DNA of 64,000 bases. It comes from Paracandidimonas soli. Lineage in GTDB: Bacteria > Pseudomonadota > Gammaproteobacteria > Burkholderiales > Burkholderiaceae_B. Positions 45,173 to 53,046 of the stretch are shown one piece after another (position 1 is the first letter of the stretch; every line of letters begins with the position of its first letter). Below the pieces are notes generated by a model. That model worked only from the letters and a program-made list of their open reading frames with translations. It had not been told where the DNA came from and searched no databases. The stretch lies in contig NZ_SMBX01000004.1 in the NCBI RefSeq assembly GCF_004342005.1, positions 62,001-126,000 of the forward strand, given 5' to 3'. A program made the position numbers and the translations under genes.

Positions 45173-46678
45173 TCAACCTTCGTCGACGAAGGCTTCCTCG
45201 CGTTTCTTCTTGACGGAGGGCAGTGCGACCAGGATGACCAGGAACGCGGCCATTGCCAGAAGCGTCAGCGACAACGGACGGGTGACGAAGGTCGTGTAGT
45301 CGCCGCGGGACAGCAGCAGGGCGCGGCGGAAGTTTTCTTCCATCATCGGACCCAGCACCAGACCCAGCAGCAGAGGCGCGCCTTCGCACTTCAGCTTGGC
45401 CCAGAGGTAGCCGATGGCGCCGAATGCCGCGGTGACCCAGATGTCGAATGCGTTGTAGTTCAGCGAGTAGACACCGATCGTGCAGAACACCAGAATGGCG
45501 GGGAACAGGACGCGGTAAGGCACAGTCAACAGCTTGACCCACAGTCCGATCAGCGGCAGGTTCAGGACGACCAGCATCATGTTGCCGATCCACATGGAGG
45601 CTACCAGGCCCCAGAACAGCTCGGGGTGGCTGCTCATGACCTGCGGGCCGGGCTGGATGTTGTGGATCGTCATGGCGCCGACCATCAGGGCCATCACGGC
45701 GTTGCCGGGAATACCCAGGGTGAGCAGCGGGATGAACGAAGCCTGCGAACCGGCGTTGTTGGCGGATTCTGGACCTGCCAGACCTGCGGGGTGACCCTTG
45801 CCGAAGCGCTCGGGATTCTTGGAAACCTTCTTCTCCACGGTATAGGAGGCGAAGGACGACAGAACGGCGCCGCCGCCAGGCAGGATGCCCAGTGCGCAAC
45901 CGATGGCGGTACCGCGCACGACCGCGGGCCAGGCTTCCTTGAATTCCTGCTTGTTGGGATAGAGCTTGCCGACCTTGCTGTCGATCTCCACGCGCTGGTC
46001 GCGCAGTTCCAGGTTGGTCATGATTTCGGAGAAGCCGAACACGCCCATGGCGACCACGGCGAAGTCGATGCCGTCCTGGAGCTCGGGGATGCCGAAGTCA
46101 TAGCGGGCGACGCCGGAGTTGACGTCGGTGCCGACCATGCCCAGCAGCAGGCCCAGCAGGATCATGCAAATTGCCTTGGGCAGCGAGCCCGAAGCCAGCA
46201 CCACGGCGCCGATCAGGCCCAGCACCATCAGCGAGAAATACTCCGCCGGACCGAACTTGAAGGCGACTTCCGCCAGGGGAGGCGCGAAGCCGGCGATCAT
46301 CAGCGTCGATACGCAGCCGGCGAAGAACGAACCCAGGGCGGCAATTGCCAGCGCGGCGCCCGCGCGGCCGTTGCGCGCCATCTGGTGTCCGTCCAACACC
46401 GTCACGACGGCGGCGGTTTCACCTGGCAGCGCCACCAGAATGGCTGTGGTGGAGCCCCCGTAGGCCGCGCCGTAGTAGATACCGGCCAGCATGATGAGGC
46501 CGGCGATGGGCGGCAGCACATAGGTGATGGGCAGCAGCATGGCGATCGTGGGAACCGGGCCGAGGCCGGGCAGAACGCCGATCAGTGTGCCCAGGATACA
46601 ACCGAGCAGGCAGTACAGCAGGTTTTCCAGCGTAAACGCGACGGATAAACCCAGCGCAAGATTATCAAACAATTCCAT
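45173..46678 (-). CDS. tctA: Tripartite tricarboxylate transporter large membrane subunit TctA
   Basis: A 501-residue inner-membrane protein with about twelve hydrophobic segments. The first conserved block is GVLPGLGPVPTIAMLLPITY near residue 40; a second, symmetry-related block is GCALGILPGGGAVLSSFASY near residue 245. It is the sodium-coupled transport subunit of TctABC systems. Follows tctB by 14 bases. No tctC receptor gene accompanies it. Confidence 0.93.
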   Translation of the reverse strand: MELFDNLALGLSVAFTLENLLYCLLGCILGTLIGVLPGLGPVPTIAMLLPITYVLPPIAGLIMLAGIYYGAAYGGSTTAILVALPGETAAVVTVLDGHQMARNGRAGAALAIAALGSFFAGCVSTLMIAGFAPPLAEVAFKFGPAEYFSLMVLGLIGAVVLASGSLPKAICMILLGLLLGMVGTDVNSGVARYDFGIPELQDGIDFAVVAMGVFGFSEIMTNLELRDQRVEIDSKVGKLYPNKQEFKEAWPAVVRGTAIGCALGILPGGGAVLSSFASYTVEKKVSKNPERFGKGHPAGLAGPESANNAGSQASFIPLLTLGIPGNAVMALMVGAMTIHNIQPGPQVMSSHPELFWGLVASMWIGNMMLVVLNLPLIGLWVKLLTVPYRVLFPAILVFCTIGVYSLNYNAFDIWVTAAFGAIGYLWAKLKCEGAPLLLGLVLGPMMEENFRRALLLSRGDYTTFVTRPLSLTLLAMAAFLVILVALPSVKKKREEAFVDEG

Positions 46679-46692
46679 CTTGGTTTCTCCGC

Positions 46693-47151
46693 TTAGCTAA
46701 TGAATTGGGGCCAGAGCGGGAAGATGAGTCCCAGGCCTTTAATGAACGCCAGCCAGACGAAGATCAATATGAAGACAGCCGTCCCCAGTGCGACCTTCCA
46801 GTCGAAGTCGTGACTGGCCACGCTGCTGACCATGACGAGCAGGAACACCGAAATGTAGACGCCCAGGAAAGTGAATACCGTGCCGCACAGAACGACAGCG
46901 CCGATGATGATGAGAAAGATCTTCCAGTCGAACCTGCCGATCTCTTCCGCCTCGGCTTTCTTGGACAGGCCGCCCAGAGACACGACGGCGCCGATGAGCG
47001 CAAGACTGATGCCCAGCCAGAACGGGAAGTAGCCCGGTCCCATGCGGGCGGCGGTGCCCATGCTGTATTTGGTGGCGCCGAGCGCGAAGCCCAGGCCTAT
47101 CGCTATGAACATTACGCCGGCCCAGAAGTCCGGCTTATTTCTTATCCGCAT
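46693..47151 (-). CDS. tctB: Tripartite tricarboxylate transporter small membrane subunit TctB
   Basis: A 152-residue membrane protein with four hydrophobic segments. The start at 47151 has AGGAG upstream. MRIRNKPDFWAGVMFIAIGL and MGPGYFPFWLGISLALIGAV are typical of TctB. First gene of the tctBA pair. Confidence 0.92.
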   Translation of the reverse strand: MRIRNKPDFWAGVMFIAIGLGFALGATKYSMGTAARMGPGYFPFWLGISLALIGAVVSLGGLSKKAEAEEIGRFDWKIFLIIIGAVVLCGTVFTFLGVYISVFLLVMVSSVASHDFDWKVALGTAVFILIFVWLAFIKGLGLIFPLWPQFIS

Positions 47152-47501
47152 GTTTTTACATCTCCTAGACAGCGGTGAGTACTTGTGGTGCCTGCGTTTT
47201 TGAACTGTAGGTGCAGAACCAGCTGAGACATGTCGGGATGGTAATGGCGCGTCGATCGGCAACCCATCCAACAGGTTCCGAATGGTAATGAAAGGAAGGG
47301 CTGCTGCAAACCCAGATTTGCCCTTGATTAGGGGGGGTTTACCCTAAAATCCGGTGACTTTTTTCGTAACCGGGAGGATGTTCCCCTGCTGAATCGTCGA
47401 ATTGAAAGTTAAATGAAAGGTAATGGAAAGAGCCATGAAAGGTTACTTATGCTTTATCATTTTCTATTCCATCGTCCTCAGGATGGTTTACGATAGCGCC
47501 C
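47152..47501. other. Divergent intergenic region between tctB and the zapB-like gene
   Basis: About 350 bases without a supported gene. It holds the 5' regions of two divergent operons. A short inverted motif AGGGGGGGTTTACCCT at about 47328-47343 and a nearby AT-rich stretch (47400-47470) are the only notable features. No TctC-like receptor is encoded here. Confidence 0.6.
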
Positions 47502-47939
47502 ATGTTGCAAGATCTCGATTCCCTCGCCGCCAGGGTCCGCCAGTTGGTTCTGGCCACCCGCGATTTCCAGTCGCAGCGTACAGAGCTGCAGACACAGATT
47601 GCGCGTCTCGAACAGGAGCGCAATGCCTTGCGCCAGCAGCTCGATGAGCGCGAGTCCCAGTTTTCCAATGCGTCCGAGCAGCTTGCGCAGCACCAGACTT
47701 CGCTGCAGTCGCTGACGCAGGAATACGAAGCCAGGCTCGCCGCTGCGCAGGCCGAGGCGCAAACCGCGGCGGAATCGCTGCGGCGCGAATTGCAGCAGTG
47801 CCAGTCCGAGCGCGATGCGGCGCTCCGGCAGGCCCAGACAGCGCAGGCGCAGGCCGACAGGCTGCGCTCCGCCGCGGGCCAGGCCCAGGAGCTCGTGGAT
47901 ACTGTTCTCATGCGCCTGCCTGGCGCACCCCAGGAGTAA
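47502..47939 (+). CDS. ZapB-like coiled-coil protein
   Basis: A 145-residue soluble protein that is almost entirely heptad-repeat coiled coil (DSLAARVRQLVLATRDFQSQ, ARLEQERNALRQQLDER and so on) rich in Gln, Glu, Ala and Arg. Six bases separate it from zapA. A small coiled-coil gene in this position is common upstream of zapA in proteobacteria and is thought to act at the Z-ring; function here is inferred from position. It is about twice as long as E. coli ZapB. Confidence 0.7.
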   Translation: MLQDLDSLAARVRQLVLATRDFQSQRTELQTQIARLEQERNALRQQLDERESQFSNASEQLAQHQTSLQSLTQEYEARLAAAQAEAQTAAESLRRELQQCQSERDAALRQAQTAQAQADRLRSAAGQAQELVDTVLMRLPGAPQE

Positions 47940-47945
47940 CGCATC

Positions 47946-48248
47946 ATGGAACGCGTCGACATTTCCATTCTGGGCCGGGATTATTCGCTGGCCTGCCTGC
48001 CTTCCGAGCGCGACTCGCTGATGGCGGCGGTTCGCATGGTGGACCAGCGCATGCTGGCCGTGAAGAACTCGGGCAAGATCGCCGGCAATGAGCGCATTGC
48101 CGTCATGGCCGCGATACAGATCGCGGCGGAACTGTTGTCCATGCGCGCGCCCGACGGCCCGCTGGGCAACGTCGCCGTTGGCGACTTCAAGCGCAAGATC
48201 GACGAGATGCATGGCTTGCTGGACCAGGCGCTTGGCTCGGCACGGTGA
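47946..48248 (+). CDS. zapA: Cell division protein ZapA
   Basis: A 100-residue protein. VDISILGRDYSLACLPSERDSL is the N-terminal ZapA domain and the rest a dimerising helix with KIAGNERIAVMAAIQIAAEL. It binds FtsZ and cross-links protofilaments. Its position just before 6S RNA is conserved in many proteobacteria. Confidence 0.92.
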   Translation: MERVDISILGRDYSLACLPSERDSLMAAVRMVDQRMLAVKNSGKIAGNERIAVMAAIQIAAELLSMRAPDGPLGNVAVGDFKRKIDEMHGLLDQALGSAR

Positions 48249-48313
48249 ATGGCCGGGGACTAAAGCGTAAGCTTTGATCTGCGACAGCTGCGATGCATAA
48301 AAGGCATGGGAAA

Positions 48314-48334
48314 GGATCGCATGATCCGCTTTTT
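48314..48334 (+). terminator. Terminator after zapA
   Basis: GGATC-GCAT-GATCC followed by GCTTTTTT, 66 bases beyond the zapA stop and just before the 6S RNA. Confidence 0.6.
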
Positions 48335-48349
48335 TAGTGTCTAATATCG

Positions 48350-48530
48350 CTAACCCTGCTGTGTTCGTGACATGGCTATATATTCCTTGAACCAATGCTT
48401 ATGGCATTAGGTTGCCCGATAGATCGGATAAGTGCGATCGTCTTAGCTGACGAACCCAAAGGCCGACTGAAGGCGACCACCTTGAACCCTCGGTTCCAGG
48501 ATGCCGGCCTTGACGGCACGTGCGGGGCAC
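48350..48530 (+). ncRNA. ssrS: 6S RNA
   Basis: About 180 bases downstream of zapA, the conserved site of ssrS. The segment CACCTTGAACCCTCGGTTCC at 48475-48498 resembles the conserved 3' half of E. coli 6S RNA (CACCTTGAACCAAGGGTTCA). Ends can close a stem: CCCTGC near 48354 with GCGGGG near 48522, plus GTG/CAC. It would bind sigma-70 RNA polymerase in stationary phase. Exact ends are estimates. Confidence 0.75.
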
Positions 48531-48540
48531 TTATTCCTGA

Positions 48541-48569
48541 AAGCCTGTCCTTGCGACAGGCTTTTTTCT
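48541..48569 (+). terminator. Terminator of 6S RNA transcript
   Basis: AAGCCTGTC-CTTGC-GACAGGCTT followed by TTTTC. It lies between the 6S RNA and the convergent lgt gene. Confidence 0.8.
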
Positions 48570-48590
48570 TTTCGCACGCAGGCGTCCGAT

Positions 48591-49388
48591 TCAACCCGGC
48601 TGCCCGTGGCTTGGCCGCCTTGTCGTCCGCAGGAAGATCAGGACGCCGATAAAGATCATGGGCAGCGACAGCCACTGGCCCATGGTCATGCCGCCGGCCA
48701 GAACGCCGAGAAAGGCGTCGGGCTCGCGCGTGTATTCGACCAGGAAGCGGAAGATGCCGTAGCCGATCAGGAATACGGCGCTGACTTGTCCCGTGGGGCG
48801 AGGCTTGCTGGAGAACCACCACAGCAGCAGGAACAGCGTGATGCCCTCCAGCCCCATCTGGTAGAGTTGCGAGGGATGCCGCGCTAGCGTGTCGCCCGCC
48901 TGCGGGAACACCATGGCCCAGGGAAGGTCGCTGGGGCGTCCCCAGAGTTCGCCGTTGATGAAATTGCCCATGCGGCCCGCGGCCAGGCCGAGCGGTACCA
49001 GCGGCGCGATGAAATCGCCGATGTGCAGCAGCGTCGTGCGTTTCTTGCGAGCGAACAGCAGCAGGGCAAGAATGACGCCGATCAGGCCGCCGTGGAAAGA
49101 CATGCCTCCTTGCCACAGAAAGAAGATTTCCCAGGGTTTGCGCAGGAATGCGTCGAACTGGTAGAACAGCGCGTAACCGATGCGCCCGCCGGCCACCACG
49201 CCCAGAACGCCGTAGAAAATGATGTCCTCGAGATCGCGCTGGGTAAGGTCTGTCAGCCCCTGGCGTATGCGTCGCCGGCCAAGCAGCCAGACGAGCGCGA
49301 ACGCCAGCAGGTACATCAGGCCGTACCAATGGATTGCAAGGGGGCCGAGCTGGATTGCGATGGGATCGAATTGCGGATGATGCAGCAT
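48591..49388 (-). CDS. lgt: Prolipoprotein diacylglyceryl transferase
   Basis: A 265-residue inner-membrane enzyme that transfers diacylglycerol from phosphatidylglycerol to the lipobox cysteine of prelipoproteins. Seven membrane segments; essential signature [17 protein letters not shown] preceded by [10 protein letters not shown], and [20 protein letters not shown] with the invariant arginine. Length is normal. Confidence 0.96.
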   Translation of the reverse strand: MLHHPQFDPIAIQLGPLAIHWYGLMYLLAFALVWLLGRRRIRQGLTDLTQRDLEDIIFYGVLGVVAGGRIGYALFYQFDAFLRKPWEIFFLWQGGMSFHGGLIGVILALLLFARKKRTTLLHIGDFIAPLVPLGLAAGRMGNFINGELWGRPSDLPWAMVFPQAGDTLARHPSQLYQMGLEGITLFLLLWWFSSKPRPTGQVSAVFLIGYGIFRFLVEYTREPDAFLGVLAGGMTMGQWLSLPMIFIGVLIFLRTTRRPSHGQPG

Positions 49389-49406
49389 AGCGGTGCCTGG
49401 AGTCAG

Positions 49407-49425
49407 TTATCATCGGCGATAATAA
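49407..49425. promoter_or_regulatory. Palindromic element between lgt and the cytochrome gene
   Basis: TTATCATCGGCGATAATAA matches its own reverse complement at 16 of 19 positions. It sits in the 70-base divergent promoter region and may be an operator shared by both genes. Confidence 0.3.
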
Positions 49426-49458
49426 CGCGAAGCGACTGACCTTGATGAGAAATGCCGT

Positions 49459-49818
49459 ATGCGAGCTTCCCGCCGCCTGACATCCGCCGTCTTTTTCCTG
49501 CTGGCCTGCAGTCAGCCATTACCGGCCATGGCGTCGGGAAGCACGGGCCTGGAACGCGCCAAAGCCAATGTATGCCTCAGCTGCCACCAGATCGACAAAA
49601 AGCGCGTCGGACCGTCGTTCGAAGCCATAGGCGAGCGCTATCTTCCGGTCCAGGGCGCCATCGATTATCTTGCCATCGTCATCAAGGATGGCGGGCGCGG
49701 GCGCTGGGGAGCGGTTCCCATGCCCGCCCAGCCGCAGGTGAGCCACGCTGACGCGCTGGTCATCGCGCAGTGGATCCTCGAACTCGCGGCGAAGAAACAG
49801 CCGGGATCCGGATCCTGA
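49459..49818 (+). CDS. Small periplasmic class I cytochrome c
   Basis: 119 residues. A signal peptide ends near PAMA-SGST. CLSCH is the single CXXCH heme site (near residue 39), and the Met ligand is probably in GAVPMPAQ (near residue 88). Size and spacing match cytochrome c551/c552-type electron carriers. It stands alone before msrA. Confidence 0.88.
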   Translation: MRASRRLTSAVFFLLACSQPLPAMASGSTGLERAKANVCLSCHQIDKKRVGPSFEAIGERYLPVQGAIDYLAIVIKDGGRGRWGAVPMPAQPQVSHADALVIAQWILELAAKKQPGSGS

Positions 49819-49849
49819 TTCCAGCAAGGCCGTTTCCACGGGAGGTGTC

Positions 49850-50413
49850 ATGAGCGAAGACAGACAGGCAGTCGATACCACTGAACTCGCCGTGTTCGGC
49901 GGCGGCTGCTTCTGGTGCACCGAAGCGGTGTTCAGGCAGATACGGGGCGTGCTTTCCGTCGAACCGGGCTATTGCGGCGGCGCGGGCGGTGCGCCCAGCT
50001 ACGAACAGGTATGCGCCGGCGGCACTGGACATATCGAGGTGGTTTCCGTGCGCTTCGATCCGGCGCTCGTTTCATACGACGATCTGCTGGTGGTGTTCTT
50101 CGCGACGCACGACCCCACCTCCATGGACAGGCAGGGCAATGACGTCGGCTCCCAGTACCGTTCCGTCATTTTCTGGCAGACGCCGCAGCAGCAGGCGCAG
50201 GCGCAGGCATGCATCAAGTGGCTGAACCATCAGTTGCCGGCGGAGCGGCAGGTCGTGACGCAGTTGCTGCCGGCGGCCCGGGTATGGCCGGCCGAGGGTT
50301 ATCATCGCGACTACTACGCGCAGCATCCGCAGCAGGGCTATTGCCAGTTCGTCATCGCGCCGAAACTGGATAAGCTGCGCCAGCGCTTCGCGCACATGCT
50401 CGCCGGCGGGTAA
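49850..50413 (+). CDS. msrA: Peptide-methionine (S)-S-oxide reductase MsrA
   Basis: A 187-residue enzyme. The catalytic motif GGGCFWCTEAVF is at about residues 15-26, followed by GYCGGAGGAPSYEQVCAGGTGH and YRSVIFW. It reduces methionine-S-sulfoxide in proteins. GGAGGTGTC gives a strong ribosome-binding site before ATG 49850. Confidence 0.95.
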   Translation: MSEDRQAVDTTELAVFGGGCFWCTEAVFRQIRGVLSVEPGYCGGAGGAPSYEQVCAGGTGHIEVVSVRFDPALVSYDDLLVVFFATHDPTSMDRQGNDVGSQYRSVIFWQTPQQQAQAQACIKWLNHQLPAERQVVTQLLPAARVWPAEGYHRDYYAQHPQQGYCQFVIAPKLDKLRQRFAHMLAGG

Positions 50414-50469
50414 GGCGGGCCGAACCTGCACTATTGATTGATTTTTATCAACGATCGCTTAGGAAAGAG

Positions 50470-50483
50470 TGCAGTTTTCTGCA
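50470..50483. promoter_or_regulatory. TGCA palindrome upstream of the BoxR-like gene
   Basis: TGCAGTTTTCTGCA, a perfect inverted repeat of two TGCA cores with 6-bp spacing, 87 bases before the regulator start. BzdR/BoxR operators are described as containing repeated TGCA sequences, so this may be an autoregulatory site. Confidence 0.45.
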
Positions 50484-50569
50484 GATTTCGGCCGCGCTGC
50501 GCGTGAGTCGTTCTATAGTTTGCCTGATGCCGTCTCTGTGTATTTGAAACGTCTATTGGGAACTGCCAG

Positions 50570-51523
50570 GTGAAGCCAACTATTCTAGGTCGTAAGACTG
50601 CAATGGATTTGCAGGAAGCCCGCCTTGGTGGCGATTCCTTCCTGATCGGACTGGGCAAGCGTGTGCGCCGGTTGCGTACCGAGCGCCACATGACGCGCAA
50701 GGAAACCGCGCTGGCGGCGCAGGTGTCCGAGCGCCATCTCGCCAATCTCGAGCTGGGCGTCGGCAACGTCTCCATCCTCGTGCTGCTGCAAATCGCGCGC
50801 GCGCTGGGCTGCGAGCTGGCCGAGCTGGTGGGCGATGTGACCACCTCCTCGCCGGAATGGCGGCAGATACGCAGCCTGTTGTCCGATCGCAGCGATACGG
50901 AACTGCGCCAGGCGCACGAAGCCTTGTCCACGATTTTCGCCGGCTATGGACAGGGCAGGAAAAGCAAGAGCGTGCGCCAGCTGGCGCTGGTGGGCCTGCG
51001 CGGCGCGGGCAAGACGACGCTGGGCCGCATGGTGGCGGGAAAGCTGGGCTATCCCTTCATCGAGCTGGAAACCGAGATCGAGAAACTGGCGGGCTGCAGC
51101 CTGCTGGAGATCCATGGCCTTTACGATGCCAGGGCCTATCGCCGCTACGAGCGCCAGGCCCTGGAAAATGTCCTGGCGGCCTACCCGGAAGTGGTCATCG
51201 CCGTTCCGGGTTCGCTGGTGGCGGAGCCGCAGACGCTGGAATACCTGCTGGCCAATTGCTATACCGTATGGGTGCGCGCCAATCCCGAAGATCACTTCGA
51301 GCGCGTCATGGCGCAGCGCGGCAGCTATACCGCGGCGGATGAGGCAGAGGCCCTGCTGGATCTGCGCCGCGTGCTGGCAAGCCGCGAACCCCTGTTCGCC
51401 AAGGCCGACTGGGTCTGCTCGACCAGCCGCCGCGGCATCGACGAGTCGTTCGGCAATCTCTGCCGACACATCGAAGTCGCTACCGCGGTAGCCAGCGACG
51501 GCAACTACGCCGGCAGCCACTGA
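50570..51523 (+). CDS. boxR: BoxR/BzdR-type regulator: helix-turn-helix plus shikimate-kinase-like domain
   Basis: 317 residues from GTG 50570, or 306 from ATG 50603. The N-terminal XRE-type helix-turn-helix is at about 25-85 (GLGKRVRRLRTERHMTRKET). A linker leads to a shikimate kinase-like domain with P-loop LVGLRGAGKTT near residue 142. This architecture is specific to BzdR/BoxR, repressors of benzoyl-CoA degradation in which the kinase-like domain senses benzoyl-CoA. No box catabolic genes are adjacent except perhaps the MaoC-like gene that follows. Confidence 0.85.
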   Translation: MKPTILGRKTAMDLQEARLGGDSFLIGLGKRVRRLRTERHMTRKETALAAQVSERHLANLELGVGNVSILVLLQIARALGCELAELVGDVTTSSPEWRQIRSLLSDRSDTELRQAHEALSTIFAGYGQGRKSKSVRQLALVGLRGAGKTTLGRMVAGKLGYPFIELETEIEKLAGCSLLEIHGLYDARAYRRYERQALENVLAAYPEVVIAVPGSLVAEPQTLEYLLANCYTVWVRANPEDHFERVMAQRGSYTAADEAEALLDLRRVLASREPLFAKADWVCSTSRRGIDESFGNLCRHIEVATAVASDGNYAGSH

Positions 51524-51714
51524 AGCGAACCTGAGGCGTTGAACCCGCGCGCCGCCCGGCGGCGCATCCGCGCATCGATACCGCGTGCCCACGAAGGCCG
51601 GACTGTTCCCTCGGCTCGCAAGCGGTTACACTTGTCTGTTCACGCAATGCCGCACGACTTCACCCGTTCCCTCCTCAGGGCAGGGGAGATGCGGCAGTAT
51701 CGGTGGAGACAGGA

Positions 51715-52152
51715 ATGAAGTTCAGCGAATTGAAGGTGGGCATGGTCCTGAGCCATCCGCCGGTTACGGTGGAGAAGCAGGACATGCTCGACTTCTCACG
51801 CAAATACGACCCGCAGTGGTTTCATGTGGATGAGGCCCGCGCGGAGCAGGGAAGATGGGAAGGCCTGATCGCCAGCGGGTGGATGACCTGCGGCATCGCC
51901 ATGCGCATGGCGGTGGAAACCGTGCTGAGCGACTCCGATTCCTTCGGCTCCCCGGGGCTGGAAAACCTGCGCTGGCTTGCGCCGGTCAGACCGGGAGACA
52001 GTATCCGGCTGGAGGCCACGATAGACAGCAAGCGTATTTCGTCCACCCGATCGGATCTGGGCATCCTGCGCTGGACGTGGCGCGTCTACAATCAGCACGA
52101 CGTGCAGGTCCTTGAGGTCGAAGCCGTCAATATGTTCGATCTCGCTGATTGA
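51715..52152 (+). CDS. MaoC-like hydratase/dehydratase
   Basis: A 145-residue hot-dog-fold protein. ATG 51715 follows GGAGACAGGA and is preferred to a GTG at 51703. The hydratase site is visible: YDPQWFHVDEARAEQGRWEGLIASGWM, with Asp and His as the catalytic pair of (R)-specific enoyl-CoA hydratases. Lies 191 bases after the BoxR-like gene and may belong to acyl-CoA or aromatic acyl-CoA metabolism. Confidence 0.82.
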   Translation: MKFSELKVGMVLSHPPVTVEKQDMLDFSRKYDPQWFHVDEARAEQGRWEGLIASGWMTCGIAMRMAVETVLSDSDSFGSPGLENLRWLAPVRPGDSIRLEATIDSKRISSTRSDLGILRWTWRVYNQHDVQVLEVEAVNMFDLAD

Positions 52153-52171
52153 CCACGCGCCCAAGCGCAAG

Positions 52172-52268
52172 CCTCGGACTTCAGTCCGAGGTCAAGCGAG
52201 GCAGTGTTCATATGGCGCCGCAGGCGCCCCCGTATTGTGGCGGGGAAGCTCCCGGCTTTAGCCGGGAG
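52172..52268. mobile_element. Hairpin pair resembling an IS200/IS605-type terminus (remnant)
   Basis: Three strong hairpins within 100 bases: CCTCGGACT/AGTCCGAGG at 52172-52191, GGCGCC-GCA-GGCGCC at 52214-52228, and CTCCCGGC-TTTA-GCCGGGAG at 52249-52268. The last, with its GGGGAAG lead and TGACTCAC tail, looks like the right-end hairpin of IS200/IS605 elements. No tnpA or tnpB remains. The 330-base gap 52153-52482 has no supported gene. Confidence 0.4.
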
Positions 52269-52299
52269 TGACTCACCTCAGCCAGTCAGAGCGCAAGCC

Positions 52300-52375
52300 C
52301 CAGTCTTCCTGCCGGGGCTTTTGCCGCCGGGCCGCCCCAAGGCAAAAGGCGCCCCCTTGGGGGCAACAATGTCGG
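52300..52375 (-). repeat. Inverted copy of the dispersed GC-rich repeat
   Basis: GCCGCCGGGCCGCCCC at 52323-52338 is the reverse complement of the 16-mer found at 30228 and 37631, next to a CCCCC/GGGGG hairpin near 52350-52366. A GCCCC...GGGGC-TTTT structure at about 52302-52322 could terminate rightward transcripts. Confidence 0.7.
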
Positions 52376-52482
52376 GAGCAGCAAAAGGCGAACACGGATT
52401 CAGGTTATATAATAAAAATAAGAATCGTTCGCTAATACAGTCAGAAGCCAAGACTGAACGCGCTCTACTGCGCTGGTTTTCC

Positions 52483-53046
52483 ATGTCCGTCACTCCCGAC
52501 CCTTTGCGGCAAGAAGTCTCCCTGATGTATGTCCATCATCATGGGTGGCTGCGCGCCTGGCTCAATAAAAAGCTGGGCGACAACCATCAGGCCTCCGACC
52601 TGGCGCATGACACCTTCGTGCAGTTGTTGTCACGTACTGAGGTCATTGCTGCCAAAGAACCGCGTGCTTTTCTGTTGACGGTGGCGCAACGGGTGCTCTC
52701 GAACCATCGCCGTCGGGCCAGGCTGGAGCAAGCTTATCTTGAGGCCCTTGCAGGCCTGCCGCAGGAGGTGGTCATTTCGACGGAAGAGCGCGTCATGCTG
52801 CTGCAGGCCTTGCTCGAAATAGATAAGCTGCTGGCCGGCTTGCCGCTTGTGGTGCGTCGGGCCTTTCTGCTGTCGCAGGTAGACGGCATGAAGCATGGGC
52901 AGGTTGCGTCAGAGTTGGGGGTGTCCGTGGCCACCGTCAAGCGCTACTTGGCCAAGGCTGCGTATCAATTCTGCTTTGCTGGCCTGACCTCCAGCAATGC
53001 TGCGCTGGACGGGGGAGGTTCGTCCGAGACCGGGGCATGCTCGTGA
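52483..53046 (+). CDS. FecI-type ECF sigma factor
   Basis: A 187-residue sigma factor starting at 52483. Region 2 covers about 12-75 (LNKKLGDNHQASDLAHDTFVQLL); region 4 helix-turn-helix covers about 110-165 (LPLVVRRAFLLSQVDGMKHGQVASELGVS). Complete, unlike the one near 44.8 kb. It overlaps the fecR-like gene by ten bases. An AT-rich upstream stretch near 52410-52435 weakly resembles a Fur box, fitting iron control. Confidence 0.92.
   Translation: MSVTPDPLRQEVSLMYVHHHGWLRAWLNKKLGDNHQASDLAHDTFVQLLSRTEVIAAKEPRAFLLTVAQRVLSNHRRRARLEQAYLEALAGLPQEVVISTEERVMLLQALLEIDKLLAGLPLVVRRAFLLSQVDGMKHGQVASELGVSVATVKRYLAKAAYQFCFAGLTSSNAALDGGGSSETGACS

Noticed and set aside
47152-47501. A hidden tctC or leader peptide upstream of tctB
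   Set aside because: No frame on either strand has Bug motifs or a plausible signal peptide with a ribosome-binding site.
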